Positions 1 through 7,381 of a DNA stretch of 12,744 nt are shown here, piece after piece. The stretch is from NCBI GenBank assembly GCA_946628745.1, contig CAMOXA010000030.1:1-12744 (forward strand). Reading direction: 5' to 3'. The stretch's first letter is position 1, and the number at the start of each line of letters is the position of its first letter. A model generated the notes under the pieces. It was given only the letters and a program-made list of their open reading frames with translations. It was not told where the DNA came from and made no database searches. Position numbers and translations under genes: made by a program. This stretch comes from an uncultured Verrucomicrobiota bacterium (lineage in GTDB: Bacteria; Verrucomicrobiota; Kiritimatiellia; RFP12; UBA1067).

Positions 1-567
1 GACGCGGCGGCGGTAGCCGCCATGTCCGTCGGGCTCGATGAAATACGGGTCGAAGTAGACGCCCTGGTTCTCGTAGACCATCCAGCGGTCCCAGTCGGCG
101 TCGCGCACCGAGCGCGGTCCGCCGCAGTGCCACTTGCCGACGAACGCAGTGTAGTAGCCGGAGCGTCTCAGCACGCCGCCGACGGTTTCGATCTCGGGGG
201 AGATCGGGACGAACGTCGGCACGCCGTTCTTGTGGCTGTAGCGTCCCGTCAGTATGCTGGCGCGCGACGGGGCGCATATCGGATTCGTGCACATGACGTT
301 CGAGAAGATCATGCCGTCGCGGGCGAGCTCGTCCAGGCGGGGCGTCCTGTTTATGCGGCTGCCGTAGGCCGATATCGCGTGCGCGGCATGGTCGTCGGTC
401 ATGATAAAGAGAATGTTGAGGCGCTTCTTTCTGGCTTCGGCGAGCAGTTCGTCGGCCCGGCGCCCGCCGTTTTCGGCGACCCATTCGCCGAGCGCGTGCA
501 TGTTCTCGCAACCTGCGAACGCGGCCGCGCCGGCGCAGATTATGAAATCTCTTCTGGATGATGCCAT
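1..567 (-). CDS. Exported sulfatase (formylglycine-dependent, S1-type), N-terminal part
   Basis: This is the first 189 residues of a type I sulfatase; the gene runs off the left edge. These enzymes hydrolyse sulfate esters, usually on sulfated glycans, using a Cys or Ser converted to formylglycine. The motif ICAPSRASILTGR fits CxPxR with Cys98 as the modified residue, so an anaerobic sulfatase-maturating enzyme would be needed. Asp58-Asp59 in FIMTDDHA are expected calcium ligands, and GKWHCGG (Lys145, His147) is a second conserved active-site block. The N-terminus reads SRRDFIICAGAAAFAGC, a twin-arginine signal followed by a lipobox-like AGC (Cys20), so Tat export and lipid anchoring are likely. 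The ATG at 567-565 has a strong SD site. It is transcribed away from the aconitase gene. The glycan substrate cannot be told from this fragment. Confidence 0.93.
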   Translation of the reverse strand, partial: MASSRRDFIICAGAAAFAGCENMHALGEWVAENGGRRADELLAEARKKRLNILFIMTDDHAAHAISAYGSRINRTPRLDELARDGMIFSNVMCTNPICAPSRASILTGRYSHKNGVPTFVPISPEIETVGGVLRRSGYYTAFVGKWHCGGPRSVRDADWDRWMVYENQGVYFDPYFIEPDGHGGYRRRV

Positions 568-576
568 CTTGCGTTT

Positions 577-584
577 CCTCCCTT
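577..584 (-). promoter_or_regulatory. Shine-Dalgarno site of the sulfatase gene
   Basis: On the minus strand this reads AAGGGAGG, ending 9 nt before the ATG at 567. It fixes the sulfatase start and contrasts with the apparently leaderless genes on the plus strand. Confidence 0.75.
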
Positions 585-602
585 GTGTAGTGTCAGGCTT
601 GT

Positions 603-631
603 ATTGTACCGAAAATTCCGCGCGAATGCAA
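603..631 (-). promoter_or_regulatory. Predicted sigma70-like promoter of the sulfatase gene
   Basis: On the minus strand there is a TTGCAT box (631-626), a 17-nt spacer and TACAAT (608-603). Transcription would start near 596 and give a leader of about 30 nt that contains the SD site. The -35 box matches TTGACA only in its first three bases, so the call rests mainly on the -10 and the spacing. Confidence 0.5.
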
Positions 632-668
632 CCGTCGAGAACAAGGAGTAGCCGCGGGGCGGGAGATG

Positions 669-677
669 TGGTATAAT
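669..677 (+). promoter_or_regulatory. Extended -10 promoter of aconitase, leaderless layout
   Basis: TGGTATAAT (TGn plus a perfect TATAAT at 672-677) lies 7 nt before the aconitase ATG at 685. Bacterial transcription usually starts about 7 nt after the -10 box, so the mRNA should begin at or next to the A of the ATG. There is no room for an SD site. I see no convincing -35 box, as is common for extended -10 promoters. Confidence 0.65.
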
Positions 678-684
678 ATGCGCC

Positions 685-2631
685 ATGCAAAAGCCAAAGA
701 AAGAATCCAGGCCGATGACTGTCGCGGAGAAGATACTCGCCGCGCACCTCGTGGAGGGCGATCCCGCCAAAGACCGCGAGCTCGGCATAAAGATAGACCA
801 GACGCTGACGCAGGACGCGACCGGTACCATGGCGTACCTCCAGTTCGAATCGATGGGGGTCGCGCGGGTGAAGACCGACGTGTCGGTGTCGTACGTCGAC
901 CACAACACGGTGCAGATCGGCTTCGAGAACGCCGACGACCACGATTTTCTGCAGTCGATCGCCAGGAAATACGGCGTCATATATTCCAAGGCCGGCAACG
1001 GCATATGCCACCAGCTGCATCTGGAGCGCTTCGGCAAGCCCGGGACGACCCTGCTGGGCAGCGATTCGCACACGCCGACCGGCGGCGGCATAGGCCAGAT
1101 CGCGATAGGCGCCGGCGGCATCGACGTGGCGGTCGCGATGGCCGGCGGGGCGTTCCACATACCGACGCCGAAGATTCGCGCGATAGTGCTCAAGGGGCGT
1201 CTCGGCAAAGGCGTGAGCGCCAAGGACGTGATACTGAAGGTTCTCTCGCAGTTCGGCACGAAGGGCAACGTCGGCTGGATATTCGAGTATACGGGACCCG
1301 GCGTCGCGACGCTCGACGTGCCGTCGCGCGCGACGATAGCGAATATGGGCGCGGAGCTCGGCGTGACAACGAGCGTGTTCCCGTCCGACGCGGTGACGCG
1401 GCAGTTCCTCGCCGCGCAGGGGCGCGCGAAGGACTTCACGGAGATTCTGCCGGACCGCGGCGCGAAGTACGACGACACGTTCACGATCGACCTCTCCAGT
1501 CTCGAGCCGCTTATGGCGGCGCCGCACAGCCCCGGCAACATCGTCACGGTAAAGTCCATGAAGGGTACGAAGGTCAACCAGATCATGATCGGCTCGTGCA
1601 CCAACAGCTCCTACCGCGACATCCGCACCGTCGCGCTGTATCTGAAGGGCCGGCACGTGGCGGACGACGTCGAAGTCGGCATAGCGTGCGGCTCGCGCCA
1701 GGTCGTCAACATGCTCGCGAAGGACGGGTCGCTGGCGATACTGCATTCGGCCGGCTGCCGCATGCTGGAGAACGCGTGCGGATTCTGCATCGGCGCGCAC
1801 ATGTCGCCGAGGACGGGCGCGGTGTCGCTTAGGACCAACAACCGCAATTTCGAAGGCCGCAGCGGCACGAAGTCCGCCGGGATATACCTCGTCTCGCCCG
1901 AGACCGCCGCGGCGTCCGCGCTGACGGGCAGGGTGGAGCTGCCGACGGAGCATCCCGTCGCCAGGGTCCCGAGCCCCCGGAAGTTCCCCGTCGACGACGC
2001 GATGTTCCTCTACCGCGCCACGGCCGGCAGGGGCGTGCGCGGGACGGAGATCGTGCGCGGCCCGAACATCGCCCCCGTCCCGAAGGGGGAGCCTCTCGCC
2101 GACAGCCTGAAGGCGGCGTGCGCGATAAAGGCCGGCGACAAGATCACTACGGACCACATAATGCCGGCGGGCGCCAGGCTGAAGTACAGGTCGAACATCC
2201 CCGAGTACGCGAAATTCGTCTTCGAGCCGTGCGACCCGGGCTTTCACGACAAGTGCCTCGCCAACAAGGCGGCCGGAATCGCGAACGTGATCGTCGCGGG
2301 CGAGAGCTACGGACAGGGCTCGAGCCGCGAGCACGCGGCGCTTTGTCCGATGTACCTCGGCGTGAAGGCGGTGGTCGCCAAGAGCATCGAACGCATCCAC
2401 AGGGCGAACCTAATCAACTTCGGCATCGTGCCCTTCGAATTCGAGAATCCGGAGGACTACGGCAAGATCGAAGCCGGCGACAGATTCGAACTCAAGGGCC
2501 TGCGCAAGGCGGTCGAAGGCGACGGCCGGCTCGTCTTCAAGACGCCGAAGGGCGAGATACGCGCGGTCGCGAGGCTTTCCGGCCGCGAGAAGCATATTGT
2601 TCTTTGCGGAGGTCTTCTCGCCTCGCTTTAG
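685..2631 (+). CDS. acn: Aconitate hydratase, Aquifex-type
   Basis: This 648-aa protein should interconvert citrate and isocitrate through cis-aconitate in the TCA cycle, using a cytoplasmic [4Fe-4S] cluster. The cluster ligands are visible as Cys305 (IGSCTNSS) and Cys365/Cys368 (ACGFC). The active-site block DSHTPTGGG starts at Asp127. The C-terminal swivel domain carries KITTDHIMPAGA and GESYGQGSSREHAAL (Arg548, His550). Length and domain order fit the compact Aquifex-type putative aconitases (about 650 aa) better than the roughly 900-aa AcnA. The CxxC reads CGFC where most relatives have CGPC. The start at 685 sits 7 nt after a perfect -10 box, so the mRNA is probably leaderless. Homoaconitase or another hydro-lyase of the superfamily is a less likely alternative. 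Confidence 0.92.
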   Translation: MQKPKKESRPMTVAEKILAAHLVEGDPAKDRELGIKIDQTLTQDATGTMAYLQFESMGVARVKTDVSVSYVDHNTVQIGFENADDHDFLQSIARKYGVIYSKAGNGICHQLHLERFGKPGTTLLGSDSHTPTGGGIGQIAIGAGGIDVAVAMAGGAFHIPTPKIRAIVLKGRLGKGVSAKDVILKVLSQFGTKGNVGWIFEYTGPGVATLDVPSRATIANMGAELGVTTSVFPSDAVTRQFLAAQGRAKDFTEILPDRGAKYDDTFTIDLSSLEPLMAAPHSPGNIVTVKSMKGTKVNQIMIGSCTNSSYRDIRTVALYLKGRHVADDVEVGIACGSRQVVNMLAKDGSLAILHSAGCRMLENACGFCIGAHMSPRTGAVSLRTNNRNFEGRSGTKSAGIYLVSPETAAASALTGRVELPTEHPVARVPSPRKFPVDDAMFLYRATAGRGVRGTEIVRGPNIAPVPKGEPLADSLKAACAIKAGDKITTDHIMPAGARLKYRSNIPEYAKFVFEPCDPGFHDKCLANKAAGIANVIVAGESYGQGSSREHAALCPMYLGVKAVVAKSIERIHRANLINFGIVPFEFENPEDYGKIEAGDRFELKGLRKAVEGDGRLVFKTPKGEIRAVARLSGREKHIVLCGGLLASL

Positions 2632-2639
2632 GGAAAATT

Positions 2640-2648
2640 TGATATAAT
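2640..2648 (+). promoter_or_regulatory. Extended -10 promoter of gltX, leaderless layout
   Basis: TGATATAAT (TATAAT at 2643-2648) lies in the 24-nt gap after the aconitase stop and 7 nt before the gltX ATG. The spacing equals that at aconitase, and the bases before the two ATGs are nearly alike (ATGCGCC and ACACGCC). gltX therefore probably has its own leaderless transcript as well as any read-through from acn. Confidence 0.65.
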
Positions 2649-2655
2649 ACACGCC

Positions 2656-3966
2656 ATGTCAGAAAATATAAGAGTCAGATTCGCCCCGTCACCGACGGGC
2701 AAGGTTCACATCGGCAACATACGCGCCGCGATATACAATTGGCTTTTCGCCCGCCATACGGGCGGCAAGTTCCTGCTGAGAGTGGAGGATACCGACCTCG
2801 AGCGCTCCACGCCCGAGGCTATCGAGGTCCTGTTCGATTGCATGAAATGGCTCGGGCTCGACTGGGACGAAGAGGTGTTCTACCAGACGAAGAACGTCAA
2901 GCGCCACCTCGAGGTCGTCGACCAGCTGCTGAAGAGCGGCCATGCGTACAAGGTCGAGCGCACGTCGCGCGACGGCAAGACCGGCGTGGTGACGATGTTC
3001 AAGATGCCGAAGGAAGGCGTCATAGAGTTCGACGACATCGTCAAGGGGCACATGGCCAAGAAGGCCGAGGACATACAAGACTTCGCGATCGTGCGCTCCG
3101 ACGGGTCGCCGATATTCCACATCGCGAACGTGGTGGACGACATCGATCAGCGCGTGACGCACATCATACGCGGCGACGACCACGTCGAGAACACGTTCAA
3201 GCACATCTGCATATTCCGCGCGCTCGGCGCGAGCGTGCCGAAGTACGGCCACCTGTCGATGATCGTCAACCAGCAGGGCAAGCCCTATTCGAAGCGCGAC
3301 GGCGCGGCGTTCGTCGGCGAATATCGCGAGCAGGGGTATCTGCCCGAGGCGCTGTTCAACTATCTGCTTCTTCTGGGGTGGAACCCCGGCGACGACAGGG
3401 AGGTCCTGACGCGCGAAGAGATGGTGAAGCTTTTCGAGCTTGAGAAGGTGCACGTCACGGCCGCGATGTTCGACCCCAAGAAGCTCGCGTGGATGAACGG
3501 CGAATACATAAAGAAGATACCTCACGCCGATTTCGTCAAGGAGTTGAAAGCCCGCGCGGGCGCGGTGCAGCGCGACGAGGCGTGGTGGGACTATCTCGCC
3601 GACCAGCTGCAGCCGCGCACGAAATTCCTCAACGACATTCCCGCGGCCGTCGCGTGCTTCGTCTCGGACGACTATCCGTTCGACGAAAAGGCCGTCGACA
3701 AGCGTCTGCGCAAGCCCGGCGTCAAGGCGCTTCTCAAGGACCTCGTCGAGAGGTTTTCGAAGGCGCCGGAGTGGAACGCGCCGGCGCTCGAGGCTCTCGT
3801 CAAGGAGCTCTCGCAAGGCAACGGGATGGGCCCGTGGGTGCACCCGATACGCGTAGCCGTTTCGGGACGCGGCGAAGGGATAGGCCTGTTTGAGATGCTT
3901 CAGCTTCTCGGCAGGGAGAAGACGATCGCCAGACTCGAAAGCGCCGCGGAGCGCTTCGCCGGGTGA
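2656..3966 (+). CDS. gltX: Glutamyl-tRNA synthetase, compact form
   Basis: This 436-aa class Ic synthetase attaches glutamate to tRNA-Glu in the cytoplasm. RFAPSPTGKVHIGN (residues 8-21) holds the HIGH-type motif and GKPYSKRDGA (208-217) the KMSKS-type motif. RVEDTD (42-47) and IIRGDDH (170-176) are further family blocks. The C-terminal anticodon-binding part ends with the usual GxGxGLFEMLxLLGRE pattern. It is shorter than the usual 460-490 aa. The part after GHAYKVERTSRDGKTG lacks the cysteine-rich insertion that binds zinc in the E. coli enzyme. Its stop overlaps the GTG of the next gene. Whether it also charges tRNA-Gln cannot be decided here, since no gatCAB or glnS gene is in view. Confidence 0.95.
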   Translation: MSENIRVRFAPSPTGKVHIGNIRAAIYNWLFARHTGGKFLLRVEDTDLERSTPEAIEVLFDCMKWLGLDWDEEVFYQTKNVKRHLEVVDQLLKSGHAYKVERTSRDGKTGVVTMFKMPKEGVIEFDDIVKGHMAKKAEDIQDFAIVRSDGSPIFHIANVVDDIDQRVTHIIRGDDHVENTFKHICIFRALGASVPKYGHLSMIVNQQGKPYSKRDGAAFVGEYREQGYLPEALFNYLLLLGWNPGDDREVLTREEMVKLFELEKVHVTAAMFDPKKLAWMNGEYIKKIPHADFVKELKARAGAVQRDEAWWDYLADQLQPRTKFLNDIPAAVACFVSDDYPFDEKAVDKRLRKPGVKALLKDLVERFSKAPEWNAPALEALVKELSQGNGMGPWVHPIRVAVSGRGEGIGLFEMLQLLGREKTIARLESAAERFAG

Positions 3967-4916
3967 GCGCCGCCATGAAAACGCTTCTCGTCGGCTACAG
4001 GGCCCAGGACCTCTTCGAGAGAGGCCGCCGCGGCAAGACGTCCACCGCAGCCTGGGTCGACGGCGATGTGACGTGCCACACGCTGGACATCTACCACCGC
4101 CACGCCATCGAGAAGGCGCACCACGTCAAGGCGGTGTGCTCGGCCCATCTGCCGGAAGGCCCGTGGGACGTCGTGAAGTTCAAGACCGGCCCGAAGCTCA
4201 TGAGCGGCGAGCTGGCGCTCGACCTTCTGCAGGAGATTCATCTTCTCAAGCCGCGGCGGTTCGAACTAGACTACGAAGGCAGGGAACGTGACAGGAACGA
4301 CCTGCTCGCGAAGATAAAGGACGACCCCGCGAGAGTGCGCGACTTCAGCGCCAAGTGGAAGGCGAGCGTCCCCGGGATCGCCCCGCTCGAGTTCACGAGC
4401 GTGCCCGGTTGCTTCTGCCACAGGCGCCGCGACGAAGGGGGCCTCGCGCTCGCCGAAGTCGTTTCGCGCGAACTGCGCGGCAAGGGTCCGCTGCGCCTGC
4501 TCGACATGGGCTGCGGCTGCGGACTCGTCGGCTTCCTGGTTGCCGCGGCGGTTCCGGGCGTGTCGCTCGTCATGGTCGATTCGCACGCGCGCGCCGTGGA
4601 GGCCGCGAACATGAACGCGCGCAATTTCGGCGTCGAAGCCGAGGTGATACTCGCCGACGGCGGCACGCCGGCGCGCATGGACGGGACGTTCGACGTCTTC
4701 GCCGGCAACCCCCCGTATTATTCCGACTACCGCATAGCGGAGATTTTCCTGGAGACGGCCAGAAGGGCGCTCAAGCCGGGCGGCGTGTGCTACACAGTCG
4801 TCAAGAACGAGGCGGGGCTCAAGCCCGTTCAGGACCGCTACTTCCCCTCGACGGAGGTTTTGCACAGGCGCGGGTACGCCGTTTTGAAGTCGGTCCGCGC
4901 CGCGTCGGCGGAATAA
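3963..4916 (+). CDS. RsmC-like class I SAM-dependent methyltransferase
   Basis: The 317-aa protein has a poorly conserved N-terminal half (about 1-140) and a C-terminal Rossmann methyltransferase domain. Motif I is LLDMGCGCGLVGF (179-191), the acidic strand end is Asp206, and NPPYY (249-253) is the NPPF/Y motif of enzymes that methylate exocyclic amines of bases. The layout (degenerate N-half, then PGxFxxxxxDEGG, then the catalytic domain) resembles RsmC, which makes m2G1207 in 16S rRNA, or RlmG. In those proteins the PGxF block normally reads PGVFS; here it is PGCFC. The GTG at 3963 overlaps the gltX stop as GTGA, suggesting coupled translation; an in-frame ATG at 3975 is the alternative start. 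The exact rRNA target is unproven. Confidence 0.8.
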   Translation: MSAAMKTLLVGYRAQDLFERGRRGKTSTAAWVDGDVTCHTLDIYHRHAIEKAHHVKAVCSAHLPEGPWDVVKFKTGPKLMSGELALDLLQEIHLLKPRRFELDYEGRERDRNDLLAKIKDDPARVRDFSAKWKASVPGIAPLEFTSVPGCFCHRRRDEGGLALAEVVSRELRGKGPLRLLDMGCGCGLVGFLVAAAVPGVSLVMVDSHARAVEAANMNARNFGVEAEVILADGGTPARMDGTFDVFAGNPPYYSDYRIAEIFLETARRALKPGGVCYTVVKNEAGLKPVQDRYFPSTEVLHRRGYAVLKSVRAASAE

Positions 4917-4949
4917 TTCCATTTTTGGCAACACGCCGCGCGTTGGATT

Positions 4950-4958
4950 TGGTATAAT
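4950..4958 (+). promoter_or_regulatory. Extended -10 promoter of the EIIA-CBS operon, leaderless layout
   Basis: TGGTATAAT (TATAAT at 4953-4958) lies 6 nt before the GTG at 4965, in the 48-nt gap after the RsmC-like gene. The transcript would start at or within a base of the GTG. A TTGGCA at 4925-4930 is 22 nt from the -10, too far to be a normal -35 box. Confidence 0.62.
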
Positions 4959-4964
4959 TACTGC

Positions 4965-5891
4965 GTGAAACAGAAAAACGACCTGAGGCTGACGGCGTAT
5001 TTCGACGTCGGCGACATACTGCCGCACTGCGGCGAGCTCGAGCGCGACGAAATCGTGCGAAAGCTCGTCACGGACATATACAAATCGGGGCGCGTGCCGC
5101 CCAACGGGATCGACGAGACGGTCGCGGCCGTGCTTTCGCGCGAAAGCGAAGGCTCCACCGTGATCATGGACGGACTCGCCGTCCCCCATGCCCGCATCGA
5201 AGGCCTCGCCGGACCGCGCATGGCGGTGGCGACGAGCGAGCGCGGCGTCGTGTGGCCGGGCGAGGACTCGCCCGTGCATGTCGTCTTCCTGCTTTTGATA
5301 CCGCGCGACAAGCCCGCGCTCTATCTGCAGATACTGCGCGCGCTCACATCGGCTCTCAAGGACGACGCGACGCTCCGGGTCGTGGCCTCCATGACGAACG
5401 CCGGCGACATACACAGGTTCTTCGAAAGCGGCAAGGCGTACCTGCCGCGGTACATAACCGCGGCGGACATAATGTCGCGCGACTTTCTCACCCTCAAGGA
5501 CACCGACACGCTGCAGACTTGCGTCGACACGTTCATACGCCACCAGGTCGGCGAAGTCGCCGTTCTCGACCGCGACGGAGATTTGAAGGGCGTCGTGCGC
5601 GCCGGCGAACTGCTGCGCGTCTGCCTGCCGGAATATCTGCTGTGGATGAACGACCTGACGCCTATAGCCAACTTCGAGCCTTTCGCCCAGGTGCTGGAGA
5701 ACGAGCGCCGCACGTGGCTCAGCGAAATACTCGTCAAGGATTTCCCGGTCGCCGAGCCCGACACGCCCGCCGTGCAGGTCGCCGGCGAGATGACGCGCTA
5801 CAAGAGCTCCAAATGCTACGTGCGCGAAGGCGGCAAGCTGGTGGGCATCGTCCGCCTGCCGAAGTTCCTCAACAAGATATTCAGAGAGTAG
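4965..5891 (+). CDS. PTS EIIA (fructose/nitrogen type) fused to a CBS-domain pair
   Basis: The 308-aa soluble protein starts with a PTS EIIA type 2 domain (about 10-155). Its LAVPHARIEG motif contains the expected phospho-accepting His75. Two CBS domains follow (about 164-222, starting ITAADIMSRDFLTL, and 252-305, ending GKLVGIVRLPKFLNKIF); such pairs often bind adenine nucleotides. No EIIB or EIIC is attached or nearby and the partner is a secondary transporter, so a regulatory role is more likely than sugar uptake. The GTG start at 4965 is chosen because it sits 6 nt behind a perfect -10 box and precedes the conserved domain. The stop is 4 nt before the permease ATG. Probable function, inferred: gating the permease by phosphorylation state and nucleotide level. 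Confidence 0.85.
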   Translation: MKQKNDLRLTAYFDVGDILPHCGELERDEIVRKLVTDIYKSGRVPPNGIDETVAAVLSRESEGSTVIMDGLAVPHARIEGLAGPRMAVATSERGVVWPGEDSPVHVVFLLLIPRDKPALYLQILRALTSALKDDATLRVVASMTNAGDIHRFFESGKAYLPRYITAADIMSRDFLTLKDTDTLQTCVDTFIRHQVGEVAVLDRDGDLKGVVRAGELLRVCLPEYLLWMNDLTPIANFEPFAQVLENERRTWLSEILVKDFPVAEPDTPAVQVAGEMTRYKSSKCYVREGGKLVGIVRLPKFLNKIFRE

Positions 5892-5895
5892 TCCG

Positions 5896-7365
5896 ATGAA
5901 ATTCAATCCAAAACTTCTGTTCCTCGCCTTGATCGTGGCCGGAGTGTCGCTCGGCGGACGCGCGGCGGGCCTGGCGGAAAACTTCACCCAGACGACCACG
6001 CTCGCGGTGTTCGCGGGCGTGATCGCGACGACGCTGTTCTTCTGGGAGCGCCGCGTCGCCGCTGCGTTCATCGGCGTGAGCATACTCGTCGCGACGCACG
6101 CGATGACGCTGCACACGATTCTGAAGGCCACCGAACTGGACATCATTTTCTTCCTGGTGGGGATGATGATCGTAGTGGGCGTGCTGAAGGATCTCGGCTT
6201 CCTGACGTGGGTCATACAGTCCATCATCAACCGGCGCAACATGACAGGCGCGTCGTTCACGGCCATACTCTGCGTGCTGTCTGCCGTGCTCGCCTCGGTC
6301 GTGGACGAAGTGTCGTCGATCGTCGTCGTCCTCGCGCTCGTCTTCCAGGTGTGCGACACGCTGAAGCTGCGGCCGCACCCGTTCGTGCTCATAGCGGTCA
6401 TGGCGACAAACATCGGCTCGTCGGCGACGATGCTCGGCAACCCCGTCGGCATATTCATAGGCAACAAGGCGGGCCTCACGTTCTCGCAGTTCCTCGTCGG
6501 GGCGACCCCGGTCGCTGCGGTCTCGCTTATGGTCACGCTCGCGCTCGCGATAGTGTGGTTCCGCAAGGACATCCGCTCAATGACGCTTGCCATGGCGCGG
6601 CACAGGCGCATGGGGCTCGGCCCGGTTCTGCAGATACCGTACAAGACCGGCCTTTGCATCCTGCTCGTCACCGTGTCGGTGATAGCCTTCCACCACCAGA
6701 TAGAGCACATGCTGGCGCTGGGCGGCGAGGAGAACAAGAACGCATTCCTGATAATGACGCCGCTCATCATGGCCGGCGTGCTGATGATATGGCGTCCGCA
6801 CCGGGCGCGCCACTACGTTGAAAAGGACGTGGAGTGGTGGACGCTCCTGTTCTTCATGCTGCTTTTCGCGATAGCCGGTTCGCTGAACGAGCAGGGCATA
6901 ACGAGGAATCTCGCCAACAGCCTCACGAGCCACGTCACCGGCGGGCCGACGGGGATGATACCGTTCGTCCTTGTCATAGCCTCGCTCGGGTCGGCGTTCG
7001 TCGACAACATTGTGTTCGTCGCGGCCTTCACGCCTGTCATACAGTCGCTCGTCGAGCGCGCGGGCGAGTATTCGGTGCTGTGGTGGGCGCTCTTGTTCGG
7101 CGCTTGTTTCGGGGGCAACATCACAGTGGTCGGCTCCACTGCGAACATAGTCGCGTCGGGGCTTCTCGAGAAGCACGGGCACCATCCGGTGCGCTTCGGC
7201 ACCTGGATACGCCTCGGTGCCATAGTGGGCGGAACGACCGCGCTTGTCGCGTGGGCGATGCTCGTCCTGCTGCCGACGCCGCGGCCCGCTGCGGCCGGCG
7301 GGCCCGGGACCGGCGCGGAAACCGTCGCGCCGGCCGGCGCCGACATGCCATCTCTCAACGAATAG
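5896..7365 (+). CDS. Ion transporter superfamily permease (ArsB/NhaD/SLC13-like)
   Basis: This 489-aa polytopic inner-membrane protein has two inverted repeats typical of the ion transporter superfamily. Repeat 1 has ASVVDEVSSIVVVLAL (133-148) followed by TNIGSSATMLGNPVGIFIGN (171-190). Repeat 2 has GSAFVDNIVFVAAFTP (365-380) and GGNITVVGSTANIVASG (406-422). These match the paired substrate-binding loops of ArsB, NhaD Na+/H+ antiporters and divalent-anion symporters. Sequence alone does not separate Na+/H+ exchange from anion transport; NhaD-like activity is my first guess. The tail after about 460 is a Pro/Ala/Gly-rich cytoplasmic stretch. Start ATG 5896 lies 4 nt after the EIIA-CBS stop with only a weak purine-rich site, consistent with coupled translation. 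Confidence 0.88.
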   Translation: MKFNPKLLFLALIVAGVSLGGRAAGLAENFTQTTTLAVFAGVIATTLFFWERRVAAAFIGVSILVATHAMTLHTILKATELDIIFFLVGMMIVVGVLKDLGFLTWVIQSIINRRNMTGASFTAILCVLSAVLASVVDEVSSIVVVLALVFQVCDTLKLRPHPFVLIAVMATNIGSSATMLGNPVGIFIGNKAGLTFSQFLVGATPVAAVSLMVTLALAIVWFRKDIRSMTLAMARHRRMGLGPVLQIPYKTGLCILLVTVSVIAFHHQIEHMLALGGEENKNAFLIMTPLIMAGVLMIWRPHRARHYVEKDVEWWTLLFFMLLFAIAGSLNEQGITRNLANSLTSHVTGGPTGMIPFVLVIASLGSAFVDNIVFVAAFTPVIQSLVERAGEYSVLWWALLFGACFGGNITVVGSTANIVASGLLEKHGHHPVRFGTWIRLGAIVGGTTALVAWAMLVLLPTPRPAAAGGPGTGAETVAPAGADMPSLNE

Positions 7366-7370
7366 CGGCT

Positions 7371-7375
7371 GGAGA
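7371..7375 (+). promoter_or_regulatory. Shine-Dalgarno site of the thioesterase gene
   Basis: GGAGA ends 6 nt before the ATG at 7382. It decides this start over the upstream in-frame extension to 7244, which would run through the permease coding sequence and adds only low-complexity Arg/Pro residues. Confidence 0.7.
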
Positions 7376-7381
7376 CCCTCT

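Noticed and set aside
22..561. Plus-strand open frames opposite the sulfatase
   Set aside because: The minus strand encodes a clear sulfatase with CxPxR and Tat motifs; the plus-strand translations have no family features.
4910..4926. GGAATAATTCC followed by ATTTTT after the RsmC-like gene, considered as a terminator
   Set aside because: The stem has only four pairs, two of them A-T, and would be unstable. The T-run is short. Not enough to call a terminator.
4925..4930. TTGGCA as a -35 box for the EIIA-CBS promoter
   Set aside because: It is 22 nt from the TATAAT box, well outside the usual 16-18 nt.
4266..6770. An 834-codon open frame on the minus strand
   Set aside because: It lies antisense to three well-identified genes (the RsmC-like gene, EIIA-CBS and the permease). 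Its Arg/His/Val-rich translation shows no family motif and there is no start signal. It is a high-GC shadow frame.
7310..7333. 8-bp hairpin (CCGGCGCG / CGCGCCGG) in the 3' end of the permease gene
   Set aside because: It falls in the Pro/Ala/Gly-rich tail, where GC-rich codons make such stems by chance, and no T-run follows.
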